A DNA stretch of 64,000 nucleotides, taken from assembly GCF_020539525.1 (NCBI RefSeq), contig NZ_JACDXX010000001.1, positions 124,001 through 188,000 of the forward strand, written 5' to 3'. Origin of the DNA: Pseudogemmobacter faecipullorum (GTDB lineage Bacteria; Pseudomonadota; Alphaproteobacteria; Rhodobacterales; Rhodobacteraceae). The position numbers and the translations under genes were made by a program. The notes under the pieces were generated by a model. The model was not told the origin of the DNA and searched no databases. It saw nothing but the letters and a program-made list of their open reading frames with translations. Below are positions 26,543 through 34,710 of this stretch, piece after piece; the first letter of the stretch is position 1, and each line of letters opens with the position of its first letter.

Positions 26543-26554
26543 GTTTCCTGAAAG
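26543..26554 (+). promoter_or_regulatory. GTTTCCTGAAAG site just before the AraC-type gene
   Basis: This near-copy of the dmmD upstream site is part of a larger inverted repeat TGTTTC-N12-GAAACA (26542-26565) that runs into the start codon of the next gene. A -10-like TATACT lies at 26526-26531. Autoregulation by the AraC-type protein would fit. Confidence 0.4.
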
Positions 26555-26564
26555 AATATGAAAC

Positions 26565-27572
26565 ATGCACCAGAATGAAAATGCGTTGCATCTTGGTTTT
26601 CTGATTTTCCCTGGCTTTCCCATGGCCTGCCTGACCTCGGCGATCGAGCCGCTGCGCGCCGCCAATGAGATCACCGGCAAACGCGCTTTTCGCTGGAGCG
26701 TGGTCGGCGAGGCCGGAAGCCGCGTCGTCTCCTCGGCGGAGGTGGGCTTCGATCCCGATCTGACGCTTGCCGGGCTGGAAGCGCCGGATCACCTCTATCT
26801 GCTCTCGGGGCCTGGCGGGAAATTTGCCAATGCGCGCAGTTCCAATGCGGCTTTGCGGCGGCTGGTGCGCCATGGCACCTCAATCGGCGCTTTTTCGGGC
26901 GGGATCTTTCCGCTGGCGCGCGCCGGGCTGCTCGATAACCATAAGGCCTCGGTGCACTGGTGCTATGAGGCGGCCTTTAAAAGCGAATTTCCCGAGGTGA
27001 TCCCCTCGGAAAAGGTGATCACCATTGACCGTGACCGGCTGACGGCGGCGGGTGCGACCGCGGTCTTTGATCTGATGCTGCGTCTGATCGAGGACCATCT
27101 CGGGGCCGAGGCGATGATTGAGGTGGCCTGCTGGTTCCAGCACCCCTTCGTGCGCGGCGAGGAGGTCGAGCAGCGCATTCCGGCGCAGCGCCTCGACCGC
27201 ACCGAGGATATGCTGCCCGAGCCGGTGGCCCGCGCCATCCGCCTCTTTGCCGAACATATCGAGGAACCGATCCAGATCGCCGAAGTCGCCGAAGCGGTGG
27301 ATCTGTCCTCGCGCCAGTTTGACCGGTCCTTCAAACGCTCAACCGGGCAGAGCCCGCTGAAATATTACCGGCTGCTGCGGCTGAAAAAGGCCCGGCAGAT
27401 GACGCTTTATTCAAATGACACCATTACCGAGATCGCTCTGGCGGTGGGCTATGCCAGCACCACGCCACTGGTGCGCCATTATCAGCAGGCCTTTGGTGTC
27501 ACCCCTCAGGAAGACCGCAAACAGGCCAATCGCTTCCGGGTAAAAGAAAACGCCCCCCTGCCAGCGGCCTGA
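26565..27572 (+). CDS. GlxA-family (DJ-1/PfpI-AraC) transcriptional regulator
   Basis: A 335-residue two-domain regulator: DJ-1/PfpI-like amidotransferase-fold sensor (residues about 8-190; LGFLIFPGFPMACLTSAIEPLRAAN, SGPGGKFANARSSN, GAFSGGIFPLARAGLL) and AraC-type double helix-turn-helix (about 225-320; VAEAVDLSSRQFDRSFKRSTGQSPLKYYRLLRLKKARQML-like, with ITEIALAVGYASTTPLVRHYQQAFGVTP). The domain layout is that of GbdR/CdhR-type activators, which control choline, betaine, carnitine and other methylated-amine catabolism. It lies between dmm and mgd. The ATG at 26565 follows a weak ribosome site; an upstream ATG at 26558 runs into a stop. Confidence 0.9.
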   Translation: MHQNENALHLGFLIFPGFPMACLTSAIEPLRAANEITGKRAFRWSVVGEAGSRVVSSAEVGFDPDLTLAGLEAPDHLYLLSGPGGKFANARSSNAALRRLVRHGTSIGAFSGGIFPLARAGLLDNHKASVHWCYEAAFKSEFPEVIPSEKVITIDRDRLTAAGATAVFDLMLRLIEDHLGAEAMIEVACWFQHPFVRGEEVEQRIPAQRLDRTEDMLPEPVARAIRLFAEHIEEPIQIAEVAEAVDLSSRQFDRSFKRSTGQSPLKYYRLLRLKKARQMTLYSNDTITEIALAVGYASTTPLVRHYQQAFGVTPQEDRKQANRFRVKENAPLPAA

Positions 27573-27580
27573 GGGCGTTT
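27548..27580 (+). terminator. Hairpin overlapping the end of the AraC-type gene
   Basis: AAACGCCC (27548-27555) and GGGCGTTT (27573-27580) pair across the stop codon with a 17-nt loop. The A and T ends make it usable on both strands; it lies between two converging genes. Confidence 0.6.
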
Positions 27581-27603
27581 CCGCGTCCAGATCAGGAATG
27601 GGG

Positions 27604-28176
27604 TCAGAGCGCTGACCTGGCCGCCGTCACCAGCGCATGATGCAGCGAGGCCGCCGAGGAACGGGGACCATAGACCGAATAATGCCGGCCCTGCTCACGG
27701 CAGATCACAAGGCAGCCCAGATGTTCGATCATGCTGCGGCTGGTGCCGCCTGAGGGCAGTTTTCCGAGATCGAGATTGCTCAGAAGTTCGAAAACGGAAA
27801 TCACGCCTTGACCTTCAAGATCAAAACGGCACCAGCCGTCCGTCTGTTCGGTGACCGAGGCGCTGGCGCCAAAGCCCGCTTTGACCAGCGAGGCAATATC
27901 CTCATGGCTGGCAAAAGGGGCCTCGATGAACCATTGCTCAGGCCCGGTCCAGAAGGCGGTATACGCCCCGCCGCCCGAGACCCGTGCCGGAGCGGCCAGC
28001 TCAAAGCCAAAGAAGGCCTTTGCGCTGGCGGCAAATTCTGCCGCTTTGCTCTGGCGCGCGGCCAGAGCGGCAAGGGCGGTGTCAACGACCTCGGTGATCG
28101 TCACGCCGCTGATACGGTCCTGGCGCGGGGTGTCGCTGCCGAGGGGGGTGATCGGTTTCAGACGATGATCAGCCAC
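27604..28176 (-). CDS. mgdD: N-methylglutamate dehydrogenase subunit D (sarcosine oxidase gamma-like)
   Basis: A 190-residue homologue of the gamma subunit of heterotetrameric sarcosine oxidase (PF04268-like): FEAPFASHEDIASLV-type segment (WFIEAPFASHEDI), EQTDGWCRFDLEG, NLDLGKLPSGGTSRSMIEHLGCLV, with the latter being typical of SoxG. I start it at GTG 28176, because AAGGAG lies 9 nt upstream and VADHRLKPITPLG is a family-like N-terminus; the frame extends to 28239 inside mgdC without a ribosome site. It overlaps mgdC by 8 nt and is the last gene of mgdABCD. Confidence 0.88.
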   Translation of the reverse strand: MADHRLKPITPLGSDTPRQDRISGVTITEVVDTALAALAARQSKAAEFAASAKAFFGFELAAPARVSGGGAYTAFWTGPEQWFIEAPFASHEDIASLVKAGFGASASVTEQTDGWCRFDLEGQGVISVFELLSNLDLGKLPSGGTSRSMIEHLGCLVICREQGRHYSVYGPRSSAASLHHALVTAARSAL

Positions 28177-31123
28177 GCAGACGCTCTCCTTCAGGGTCGA
28201 CAAAATGGGCAGAGACGACTTTGACCTCGACCTCCTCACCGGCGAGCGGGTTGACCGCGCGCAGGGTATCGCCCTTACGGGCCGCCCCGTTTTTCAGATA
28301 GCCAAGGCCGATGGACGAACCCAGATGCGGCGAGTAGCAGCACGAGGTCATATAGCCCTGATCGTTCTTTTTCACCGCCTCGGCCCCGAGATTGATGAAA
28401 TGCATCCCCGCCAGCAGCTGTTTTGAGGCATCCACCGGCACAAAGCCCACGAGGTTCAGCGCATCGGCCTGGTTCATCCCCTCGCGCTCTGACAGCACCG
28501 AGCCGATCGAGTCTTTTTTCTTATTGACCATACCGGCCATGCCGAGGTTCAGCGCCGAGGTGGTGCCGTTCAGCTCATTCCCGGCCGCATGGCCCTTCTC
28601 GATCCGCATCACGCCGAGGGCCTCAGTGCCATAGACCACCGCATCGAATTCGCGGCCCGCCTCCATCATCGCGCGCACCAGACCATCGCCATAGCGGGTC
28701 GGCACGGCGATCTCATAGGCCAGTTCGCCCGAGAAGGAGATGCGGAACAGACGCGCGCGCAGCCCGCCGCAGACGGTAATCTCGCCGCAGCCCATATAGG
28801 GGAAGGCCTCGTTCGAGATGTCGAATTCCGGATCAACGATCTTTTGCAGCAGTTTACGCGCATTCGGTCCGGCAACCGAGAACTGCGCCCAGGCCTCGGT
28901 GGTCGAGATCAGCTGCACATCCAGATCAGGCCAGAGGCATTGCCGCGCGAATTCCATATGGCGGTAGACGCCCACGGCATTGGCGGTGGTGGTGGTGGTG
29001 ACGAAGTGATCCTCGGCCAGACGCGCCGTGGTGCCGTCATCCATCGCCATGCCGTCTTCGCGCAGCATCAGCCCGTAGCGGACCTTGCCCACCTGAAGTT
29101 TGGCAAAGGGGTTGCAATAGATCCGGTTCAGGAATTCAGCCGCATCCGGGCCCTGAACGTCTATCTTGCCGAGCGTCGTCACATCGCAGATGCCGACCGA
29201 TTTACGGGTCTGCAGCACTTCGCGGTCGACCGACTGGCGCCAGGTGGTCTCACCGGCTTTCGGCAGCCATTGCGCGCGGTACCACATGCCGACCTCGACA
29301 AAGACCGCGCCCTGTTCGGCGGCCCAGACATGCGAAGGTGTCAGGCGTTTCGGACGGAAATCCGCACCGGCCGAGCGGCCGGCGAAAGCGGCAATCGGCA
29401 CCGGGGTATAGGGCGGGCGATAGATCGTGGTGCCGGTTTCGGGGATCGACCTGCCGGTCATCTCGGCCATCACCGCCAGACCGCCAATATTCGAGGTTTT
29501 CCCCTGATCGGTTGCCATGCCCATCGTGGTATAGCGCTTGAGATGCTCGACCGAGCGGAAGCCCTCCTGATGCGCCAGCTTGACGTCTTTGACGGTGACG
29601 TCATTTTGCTGATCCAGCCAGGCGCGGCCCTTATGCGGCACATACCAGAGCGGCGTGACACGGGTCGGCGCATCTTCGGCCTGGGGCAGATCAGCCGCCA
29701 CGGCACGGATCCCAAGGCCCTCAAGCGCCTGAGCCGCGACCGAAGCCCCCGAAGCCAGCGCCCCTGCGGTCGAGAAGGCACCACTTGCCGCCCCGGCAAC
29801 CAGCATCCCCGGCGGCAGTGCGGCCCCTGGCACAAAGGCAGAAAGTGCCTCATTCCACACCGGCAGACCGCGCTGATGGCAGGTCAGATGCACATTCGGA
29901 TTCCAGCCACCCGAGACGCCAAGCGCCTCGCAGGCGATCTGGCGGCTCTCGCCGCTGGCAAGTCTGACCGTGACCGATTTCAGCCCGAGCCGACCGCTGG
30001 CATCCGTGACCACCGCACCGCGGAAATGCTCGGCGCCCTGGAAGGAGGGGCCATCCTGACGGCTGTCGATCACGGCGCTGACTTTCACACCTTTCGCCAG
30101 CAGATCCTGCGCCGTGCGCAATCCGTCGTCATTATTGGTGAAGACGGCAACGCTCTGGCCCGGGGTCGCGGCCCAGCGATTGACATAGGCGCGCAATGCG
30201 CCTGCCATCATAATGCCGGGGCGGTCATTGTTTTTAAAGGCAATCGGACGCTCGGTGGCCCCCGCCGCCAGAACGGCCCGCTGCGAATAGATCCGCCACA
30301 GGATCTGACGCGGCTTGCCCGCCGCCGGCACCGCCACATGGTCCGCGACCCGCTCAAGCGCGCCGTAAATGCCGTGATCAAAAGCACCCAGAACCACGGT
30401 CCGGCTCAGAACACGCACATTCGGCATCGAGGCCAGTTCGGCAATTGCCGCCTGCGCCCAGGCCGCGCCTGACTGATCACCAAGGCTGAAAGTCTCGGCA
30501 TTGAGACGCCCGCCCGGGGTGAAGTCCTCATCCGCCAGAATGACCCGCGCCCCCGAGCGTGCCGCCGTCAGTGCCGCTGCCAGCCCCGAAGGCCCGGCCC
30601 CGATCACCAGCAGATCGCAATGCAGGAAGCCTTTGTCATAGCAGTCGGGATCGGTTTCCATCGACAGGCTGCCAAGCCCCGCCGCGCGGCGGATCATCGG
30701 CTCGTAGAGTTTTTCCCAGAAGGCCTTCGGCCACATGAAGGTCTTATAATAGAACCCTGCAGCAAAGAAATTCGACAGCCGGTCATTGACCGCCAGCCAG
30801 TCCCATTTCAGCGAGCCGACATAATTCTGGCTTTTCGCGCTCAGACCGTCAAACAGCTCCGCAATGGTGGCCCGGGTATTGGGCTCCTGACGGGCGCCGC
30901 TGCGCAGTTCCACAATCGCATTCGGCTCTTCCGAGCCAGAAGAGATCGGACCGCGCGGGCGGTGATATTTGAACGAACGCCCCATCAGGCGCTGACCATT
31001 GGCCAGCAGCGCCGAGGCAAGCGTATCGCCCTCATAGCCCTGGAAGGACCGGCCATCGAAGGTGAAGTTCAGCAGCTTCGAGCGGTTGATCTGCCCGCCC
31101 TGCAGACGATTGATCTGGCTCAT
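28169..31123 (-). CDS. mgdC: N-methylglutamate dehydrogenase subunit C (sarcosine oxidase alpha-like)
   Basis: The 984-residue protein has the alpha-subunit architecture of heterotetrameric sarcosine oxidases: a ferredoxin-like N-terminus (FTFDGRSFQGYEGDTLASALLANG, residues about 18-40), a nucleotide-binding fold ([21 protein letters not shown], about 171-191), a pyridine-nucleotide-disulfide-like middle, and a C-terminal GcvT-type folate domain from about residue 610 (DVTTLGKIDVQGPDAAEFLNRI, GAEALGVMRIEKGH-like). It oxidises N-methylglutamate together with MgdABD and passes the methyl carbon to tetrahydrofolate. ATGA overlap with mgdB. Sarcosine oxidase is the main alternative; the mgs and gmaS genes favour Mgd. 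Confidence 0.88.
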   Translation of the reverse strand: MSQINRLQGGQINRSKLLNFTFDGRSFQGYEGDTLASALLANGQRLMGRSFKYHRPRGPISSGSEEPNAIVELRSGARQEPNTRATIAELFDGLSAKSQNYVGSLKWDWLAVNDRLSNFFAAGFYYKTFMWPKAFWEKLYEPMIRRAAGLGSLSMETDPDCYDKGFLHCDLLVIGAGPSGLAAALTAARSGARVILADEDFTPGGRLNAETFSLGDQSGAAWAQAAIAELASMPNVRVLSRTVVLGAFDHGIYGALERVADHVAVPAAGKPRQILWRIYSQRAVLAAGATERPIAFKNNDRPGIMMAGALRAYVNRWAATPGQSVAVFTNNDDGLRTAQDLLAKGVKVSAVIDSRQDGPSFQGAEHFRGAVVTDASGRLGLKSVTVRLASGESRQIACEALGVSGGWNPNVHLTCHQRGLPVWNEALSAFVPGAALPPGMLVAGAASGAFSTAGALASGASVAAQALEGLGIRAVAADLPQAEDAPTRVTPLWYVPHKGRAWLDQQNDVTVKDVKLAHQEGFRSVEHLKRYTTMGMATDQGKTSNIGGLAVMAEMTGRSIPETGTTIYRPPYTPVPIAAFAGRSAGADFRPKRLTPSHVWAAEQGAVFVEVGMWYRAQWLPKAGETTWRQSVDREVLQTRKSVGICDVTTLGKIDVQGPDAAEFLNRIYCNPFAKLQVGKVRYGLMLREDGMAMDDGTTARLAEDHFVTTTTTANAVGVYRHMEFARQCLWPDLDVQLISTTEAWAQFSVAGPNARKLLQKIVDPEFDISNEAFPYMGCGEITVCGGLRARLFRISFSGELAYEIAVPTRYGDGLVRAMMEAGREFDAVVYGTEALGVMRIEKGHAAGNELNGTTSALNLGMAGMVNKKKDSIGSVLSEREGMNQADALNLVGFVPVDASKQLLAGMHFINLGAEAVKKNDQGYMTSCCYSPHLGSSIGLGYLKNGAARKGDTLRAVNPLAGEEVEVKVVSAHFVDPEGERLRG

Positions 31124-31407
31124 TTGCTCCTCCCGCGGGCGCGGGCCACATCACGGGCCAGCTCAACGCGCGTAATCTCATGGGTCAGGGTATTGCGGGT
31201 CACCACCAGCCAGGAGCGGTCGCCCTGCTCGTGGAACCACAGTTCCTGATGTTCACCGGCGGGGTTTTCGCGCAGGTAGAGATATTCATACAAAGCCTCG
31301 GCAGCGCCTTCGGCCAGGCCATCGGGGCGGTTGATCAGGCTGGCATCGCCCAGATAGACGAATTCCTGCGAATCGCGCGGCCCAAGAAGCGGGTGGTTGA
31401 TGATCAT
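31120..31407 (-). CDS. mgdB: N-methylglutamate dehydrogenase subunit B (sarcosine oxidase delta-like)
   Basis: A 95-residue protein of the SoxD family, the small delta subunit that in sarcosine oxidase carries a zinc site and bridges the other subunits. Family-like stretches are INHPLLGPRDSQEFVYLGDA, EALYEYLYLRENPAGEHQELWFHEQGC-like (here HEQGDRSWLVVTRNT, so the usual Cys after EQG is Asp) and HEITRVELARDVA. The canonical zinc cysteines (N-terminal CPxCG and HxxGC) are replaced here by LLGPRD and QGDR. ATG 31407 is 9 nt after the mgdA stop; its stop overlaps mgdC (ATGA). Confidence 0.88.
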   Translation of the reverse strand: MIINHPLLGPRDSQEFVYLGDASLINRPDGLAEGAAEALYEYLYLRENPAGEHQELWFHEQGDRSWLVVTRNTLTHEITRVELARDVARARGRSK

Positions 31408-31416
31408 GTCAGGGCC

Positions 31417-32670
31417 TCAATGCAGATTCGGTTGGGCGCCCATGCCCTTTTCGTCAATCATCAGCCCCTTGCGGAAGCGATCGAAACGATAGGCCGTGGC
31501 AACCTGATGCGGCTTGTCGGTGGCCAGCAGATGCGCGAAGCACCAGCCCGAGGCCGGGGTGGCCTTAAAGCCGCCATAGCACCAGCCGCCGTTGAAATAG
31601 AGACCGTCGATATCGGTGCGGTCGATGATCGGCGAGCCATCCATCGACATATCCATAATACCGCCCCAGATCCGCAGCAGCCGCGCCCGGCCGATCATCG
31701 GCATCAGGGACATGCCGCCTTCGCAGACATCCTCCACCACCGGCAGATTGCCGCGCTGCGCATAGGTATTATAGCCGTCCGGATCGCCGCCAAAGACCAG
31801 ACCGCCCTTGTCAGACTGGCTGACGTAGAAATGGCCCGCGCCATAGGTGATCACACCCGGCAGAACCGGCTTCAGCCCCTCGGAGACAAAGGCCTGCAGC
31901 ACCGTGCTCTCGATTGGCAGCCTGCTGATCCCGGCCTGGGCCATGACTTTCGAGGAATTCCCCGCCACGGCGCAGCCGACTTTACCCGCGCCGATAAAGC
32001 CCCGTGTGGTCTCGACGCCCAGCACCTTGCCATTCTCGATCTTAAAGCCGGTGACTTCACAGTTCTGAATGATATCAACGCCGCGCTCATCGGCGCCGCG
32101 GGCATAGCCCCAGGCCACCGCATCATGGCGCACGGTGCCGCCCCGGCGCTGCAACAGCCCGCCCTTGATCGGGAAGCGCGCCGAGCTGAAGTTCAGGAAC
32201 GGCGCCATGGCGCGCACGCCCTCGGTATCGAGCAGCTCAGCATCGACACCATTGAGCCGCATCGCATTGCCGCGGCGGCGATAGGCATCGCGCTGCGCAT
32301 CGGTATGGCACAGGTTCAGCACGCCGCGCTGCGAGACCATGGCGTTATAATTGAAATCCTGCTCGAGATTTTCCCACAGCTGCATGGAAAACTCATAGAA
32401 AGGCTCATTGCCGTCGAGCAGATAGTTCGAGCGCACAATCGTGGTATTACGCCCGACATTGCCGCCACCGATCCAGCCTTTTTCCAGCACTGCGACATTG
32501 GCCTTGCCATAGACTTTGGCGAGGTAATAGGCCGTTGCCAGACCATGCCCGCCGCCGCCGATGATGACGATGTCATAATGCTTTTTCGGCTCAGGGTCGC
32601 GCCAGACGGGCTTCCAGCCTTTATGGCCGGTCAGGGCCTCTTTGATCACTTTGAATCCCGAATACCGCAT
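31417..32670 (-). CDS. mgdA: N-methylglutamate dehydrogenase subunit A (sarcosine oxidase beta-like)
   Basis: FAD-dependent catalytic subunit, 417 residues, of the DAO/SoxB family. It shows a GGGGHGLATAYYLA dinucleotide fold at residues 38-51, EKGWIGGGNVGRNTTIVRSNYL, GGTVRHDAVAWGYARGA with His182 (the region of the covalent-FMN histidine in sarcosine oxidase beta; equivalence inferred), and FNGGWCYGGFKATPASG near the C-terminus. First gene of mgdABCD on the minus strand; GAGGAA lies 7 nt before ATG 32670. Upstream sits a 21-bp-period direct repeat suited to an AraC-type regulator. SoxB is the alternative identity. Confidence 0.9.
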   Translation of the reverse strand: MRYSGFKVIKEALTGHKGWKPVWRDPEPKKHYDIVIIGGGGHGLATAYYLAKVYGKANVAVLEKGWIGGGNVGRNTTIVRSNYLLDGNEPFYEFSMQLWENLEQDFNYNAMVSQRGVLNLCHTDAQRDAYRRRGNAMRLNGVDAELLDTEGVRAMAPFLNFSSARFPIKGGLLQRRGGTVRHDAVAWGYARGADERGVDIIQNCEVTGFKIENGKVLGVETTRGFIGAGKVGCAVAGNSSKVMAQAGISRLPIESTVLQAFVSEGLKPVLPGVITYGAGHFYVSQSDKGGLVFGGDPDGYNTYAQRGNLPVVEDVCEGGMSLMPMIGRARLLRIWGGIMDMSMDGSPIIDRTDIDGLYFNGGWCYGGFKATPASGWCFAHLLATDKPHQVATAYRFDRFRKGLMIDEKGMGAQPNLH

Positions 32671-32729
32671 CAGTTCCTCGCGCCCGGTTTCCCTCTGTTA
32701 TCAAGGTTTTCGAAAGGCTTTACTCGCTT

Positions 32730-32777
32730 GTTTCAGACGGCGACCCTTCCGTTTCGGACATCGTTCGTTTTTCCCTT
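32730..32777 (-). promoter_or_regulatory. Direct repeat GTTTCNGAC (21-bp period) upstream of mgdA
   Basis: GTTTCAGAC (32730-32738) and GTTTCGGAC (32751-32759) are spaced exactly 21 bp start to start, two helical turns, the usual arrangement for an AraC-family dimer. Farther upstream TTTTTCCCTT (32768-32777) matches 9 of 10 bases of the mgsA palindrome arm (19631-19640). The repeat is 60-90 nt before the mgdA ATG. Regulation is inferred. Confidence 0.5.
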
Positions 32778-32924
32778 CAAAAGCCGGTCAGACTGCGCTG
32801 AGCCTGTTTCCTGCCGGGCTGAAGCATCTGAAAACAAACTCTTTCCCAACAGCCCAATTCAGGGCATCAGATCCGGGTAAGCGGCCAGAGCCCCCCTTTC
32901 CCCGCGTAATCAGTGAGGCAGATG

Positions 32925-34370
32925 ATGTATCTCGGTCTGGATCTTGGCACTTCGGGCATTCGCGCGCTGCTGATGGATGAGGATCAGCGCCTGATCGGCT
33001 CGGCCAGTGCCGCAACCCCGGTATCACGCCCCCACCCGGGCTGGTCAGAACAGGATCCCGCGCTGTGGAATGAGGCCTGCTCCAGCGCTGTCGCCAGCCT
33101 GCGGGCGCAGTTGCCGCGGGAATTTGCCGCGGTGCGGGCCATCGGCCTGTCAGGCCATATGCATGGCGCAACGCTGTTTGACGCGGCGGATCAGCCGCTG
33201 CGCCCCTCGATTTTGTGGAATGACAGCCGGGCCGCGGCAGAGGCGAGCGAACTGGACCAGGATCCGCGCTTCAGGGCGCTGACCGGCAATATTGTTTTCC
33301 CCGGCTTCACCGCGCCGAAACTGCTCTGGCTGGCACACCATGAGCCGGAGCTTTTTGCCAGAACCGCGAAAGTACTGTTGCCGAAAGACGCGTTACGGCT
33401 CTGGCTGACCGGTTCGCATATTTCGGATATGTCGGATGCCTCAGGCACCTCCTGGCTGAACCCGGCGAAACGCGACTGGGAGGACAGCCTGCTGCAGGCA
33501 ACCGGTCTGACGCGCGAACATATGCCTGATCTGGTCGAGGGCTCGGCCCCCGGGGGGGAACTGCGCGCGGAGCTTCTGGCCGAATGGGGGCTGAAAGGCC
33601 CGGTGCTGGTAGCAGGCGGCGCGGGCGACAATGCCGCCTCGGCCATCGGTATGGGGATCGCGCGCGAGGGTGAGGCCTTTGTCTCGCTGGGCACCTCCGG
33701 GGTGATTTTTGCCGCGAATGACGCTTTCCGCCCGCGCCCGGAAAGCGCGGTTCATGCTTTCTGCCATGCGCTGCCCGGCCGCTGGCATCAGATGGGGGTG
33801 ATCCTGTCCGCCACCGATGCGCTGAACTGGTATGCCAGGATCACCGGCAGCAGTGCCGCCGATCTGTCACGCGCGCTTGGCCCAGATCTCCAGGCCCCGG
33901 GCGAGGTCACCTTCCTGCCCTATCTCTCGGGCGAACGGACACCGCATAATGACACGCAGATCCGCGGCGCCTTCTCTGGGCTCTCGCATAGTGCGGACCG
34001 CGCCGCCCTGACCCGCGCGGTGATGGAGGGGGTGGCCTTTGCCCTGGCCGATAGCCTTCTGGCGCTGCAGGCAGCCGGGGCCAGCCTGTCGCGGCTGGTC
34101 GCGGTCGGCGGCGGCTCAAACTCTGGTTACTGGCTGAAGGTAATCGCCACCACCCTGGGCATTCCGGTCGATCTGCCGGTCGGCGGTGATTTCGGCGCGG
34201 CTTTCGGGGCCGCCCGTCTGGCCATGCTCGCCGCGAGCGGCGCCGACCCGGATGCGGTCTGCACCCCCCCGGCCATTGCCAGCAGCTTCACCCCAGACCG
34301 CGCCCTCGCCCCGGCTTTCGCCGAGGCGCATGAGCGCTACCGCAGGCTCTATCCGGCGCTGGCAGGCTGA
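32925..34370 (+). CDS. xylB: Xylulokinase
   Basis: FGGY-family carbohydrate kinase of 481 residues phosphorylating D-xylulose. It begins MYLGLDLGTSGIRALL (phosphate-1 motif), followed by GLSGHMHGATLFDA (xylulokinase GQMHG-like signature), LWNDSRA, GGAGDNAASAIGMG and GGGSNSGYWLKVIA with the C-terminal ATP-binding Gly-rich block. ATG 32925 has GAGG 6 nt upstream; ATG 32922 and GTG 32913 are alternatives. There is no xylA, transporter or repressor nearby, so it looks detached from a xylose or polyol operon; it converges with azlD. Other polyol or ribulose kinases are possible, but the GHMHG motif supports XylB. Confidence 0.88.
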   Translation: MYLGLDLGTSGIRALLMDEDQRLIGSASAATPVSRPHPGWSEQDPALWNEACSSAVASLRAQLPREFAAVRAIGLSGHMHGATLFDAADQPLRPSILWNDSRAAAEASELDQDPRFRALTGNIVFPGFTAPKLLWLAHHEPELFARTAKVLLPKDALRLWLTGSHISDMSDASGTSWLNPAKRDWEDSLLQATGLTREHMPDLVEGSAPGGELRAELLAEWGLKGPVLVAGGAGDNAASAIGMGIAREGEAFVSLGTSGVIFAANDAFRPRPESAVHAFCHALPGRWHQMGVILSATDALNWYARITGSSAADLSRALGPDLQAPGEVTFLPYLSGERTPHNDTQIRGAFSGLSHSADRAALTRAVMEGVAFALADSLLALQAAGASLSRLVAVGGGSNSGYWLKVIATTLGIPVDLPVGGDFGAAFGAARLAMLAASGADPDAVCTPPAIASSFTPDRALAPAFAEAHERYRRLYPALAG

Positions 34371-34377
34371 GACCGGC

Positions 34378-34710
34378 TCAGAGCCCGCCGTGCAAAGCGG
34401 CATAGGCGAGACCGCAGGCAAAAGCCCCGGCGAGGGTTGCCGCCACGACCGAGCGCCTGGGCAGAAAGACCAGCACCGTCACCACCACGCCCGCCGCCAG
34501 CGGCAAAGGGTCTTTCTGCTCGGGCCAGAGCTGCGGCAACAGTGAGGCCACCACCAGGGTGGCAATCGCCGCCGGGCCGGTCGAGGCGAGGAAGGCCGCG
34601 AAAATGCCGCCGGGCCTTGCCTCGCCCCGCATCAGCAGGATCGGCAGGGCGCGAAAGCCCCAGTTGGCAAGCCCCGCCATCAGCGCAACCAGCAGGAGAT
34701 CAGTGTTCAT
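34378..34710 (-). CDS. azlD: AzlD-family branched-chain amino acid export subunit
   Basis: A 110-residue membrane protein with four likely helices (LLLVALMAGLANWGFRALPILLM, FAAFLASTGPAAIATLVVASL, LPLAAGVVVTVLVFL, AATLAGAFACGLAYAAL, each named by its start). The small AzlD partner works with AzlC in efflux of branched-chain amino acids. ATG 34710 overlaps the azlC stop (ATGA), which fixes the start and supports co-translation. Its stop is 7 nt from the converging xylB stop. Confidence 0.9.
   Translation of the reverse strand: MNTDLLLVALMAGLANWGFRALPILLMRGEARPGGIFAAFLASTGPAAIATLVVASLLPQLWPEQKDPLPLAAGVVVTVLVFLPRRSVVAATLAGAFACGLAYAALHGGL

Noticed and set aside
28589-30472. Long open frame of about 627 codons antisense to mgdC
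   Set aside because: Its composition is rich in Arg, His, Gly and Ala, as expected for an antisense shadow of GC-rich coding DNA, and it shows no recognisable family motif.
27604-32670. Operon could be a heterotetrameric sarcosine oxidase (soxBDAG)
   Set aside because: The subunit set is homologous, but gmaS and mgsABC in the same island require an N-methylglutamate dehydrogenase, and the delta-like subunit lacks the usual zinc cysteines. Sarcosine oxidase remains the alternative.
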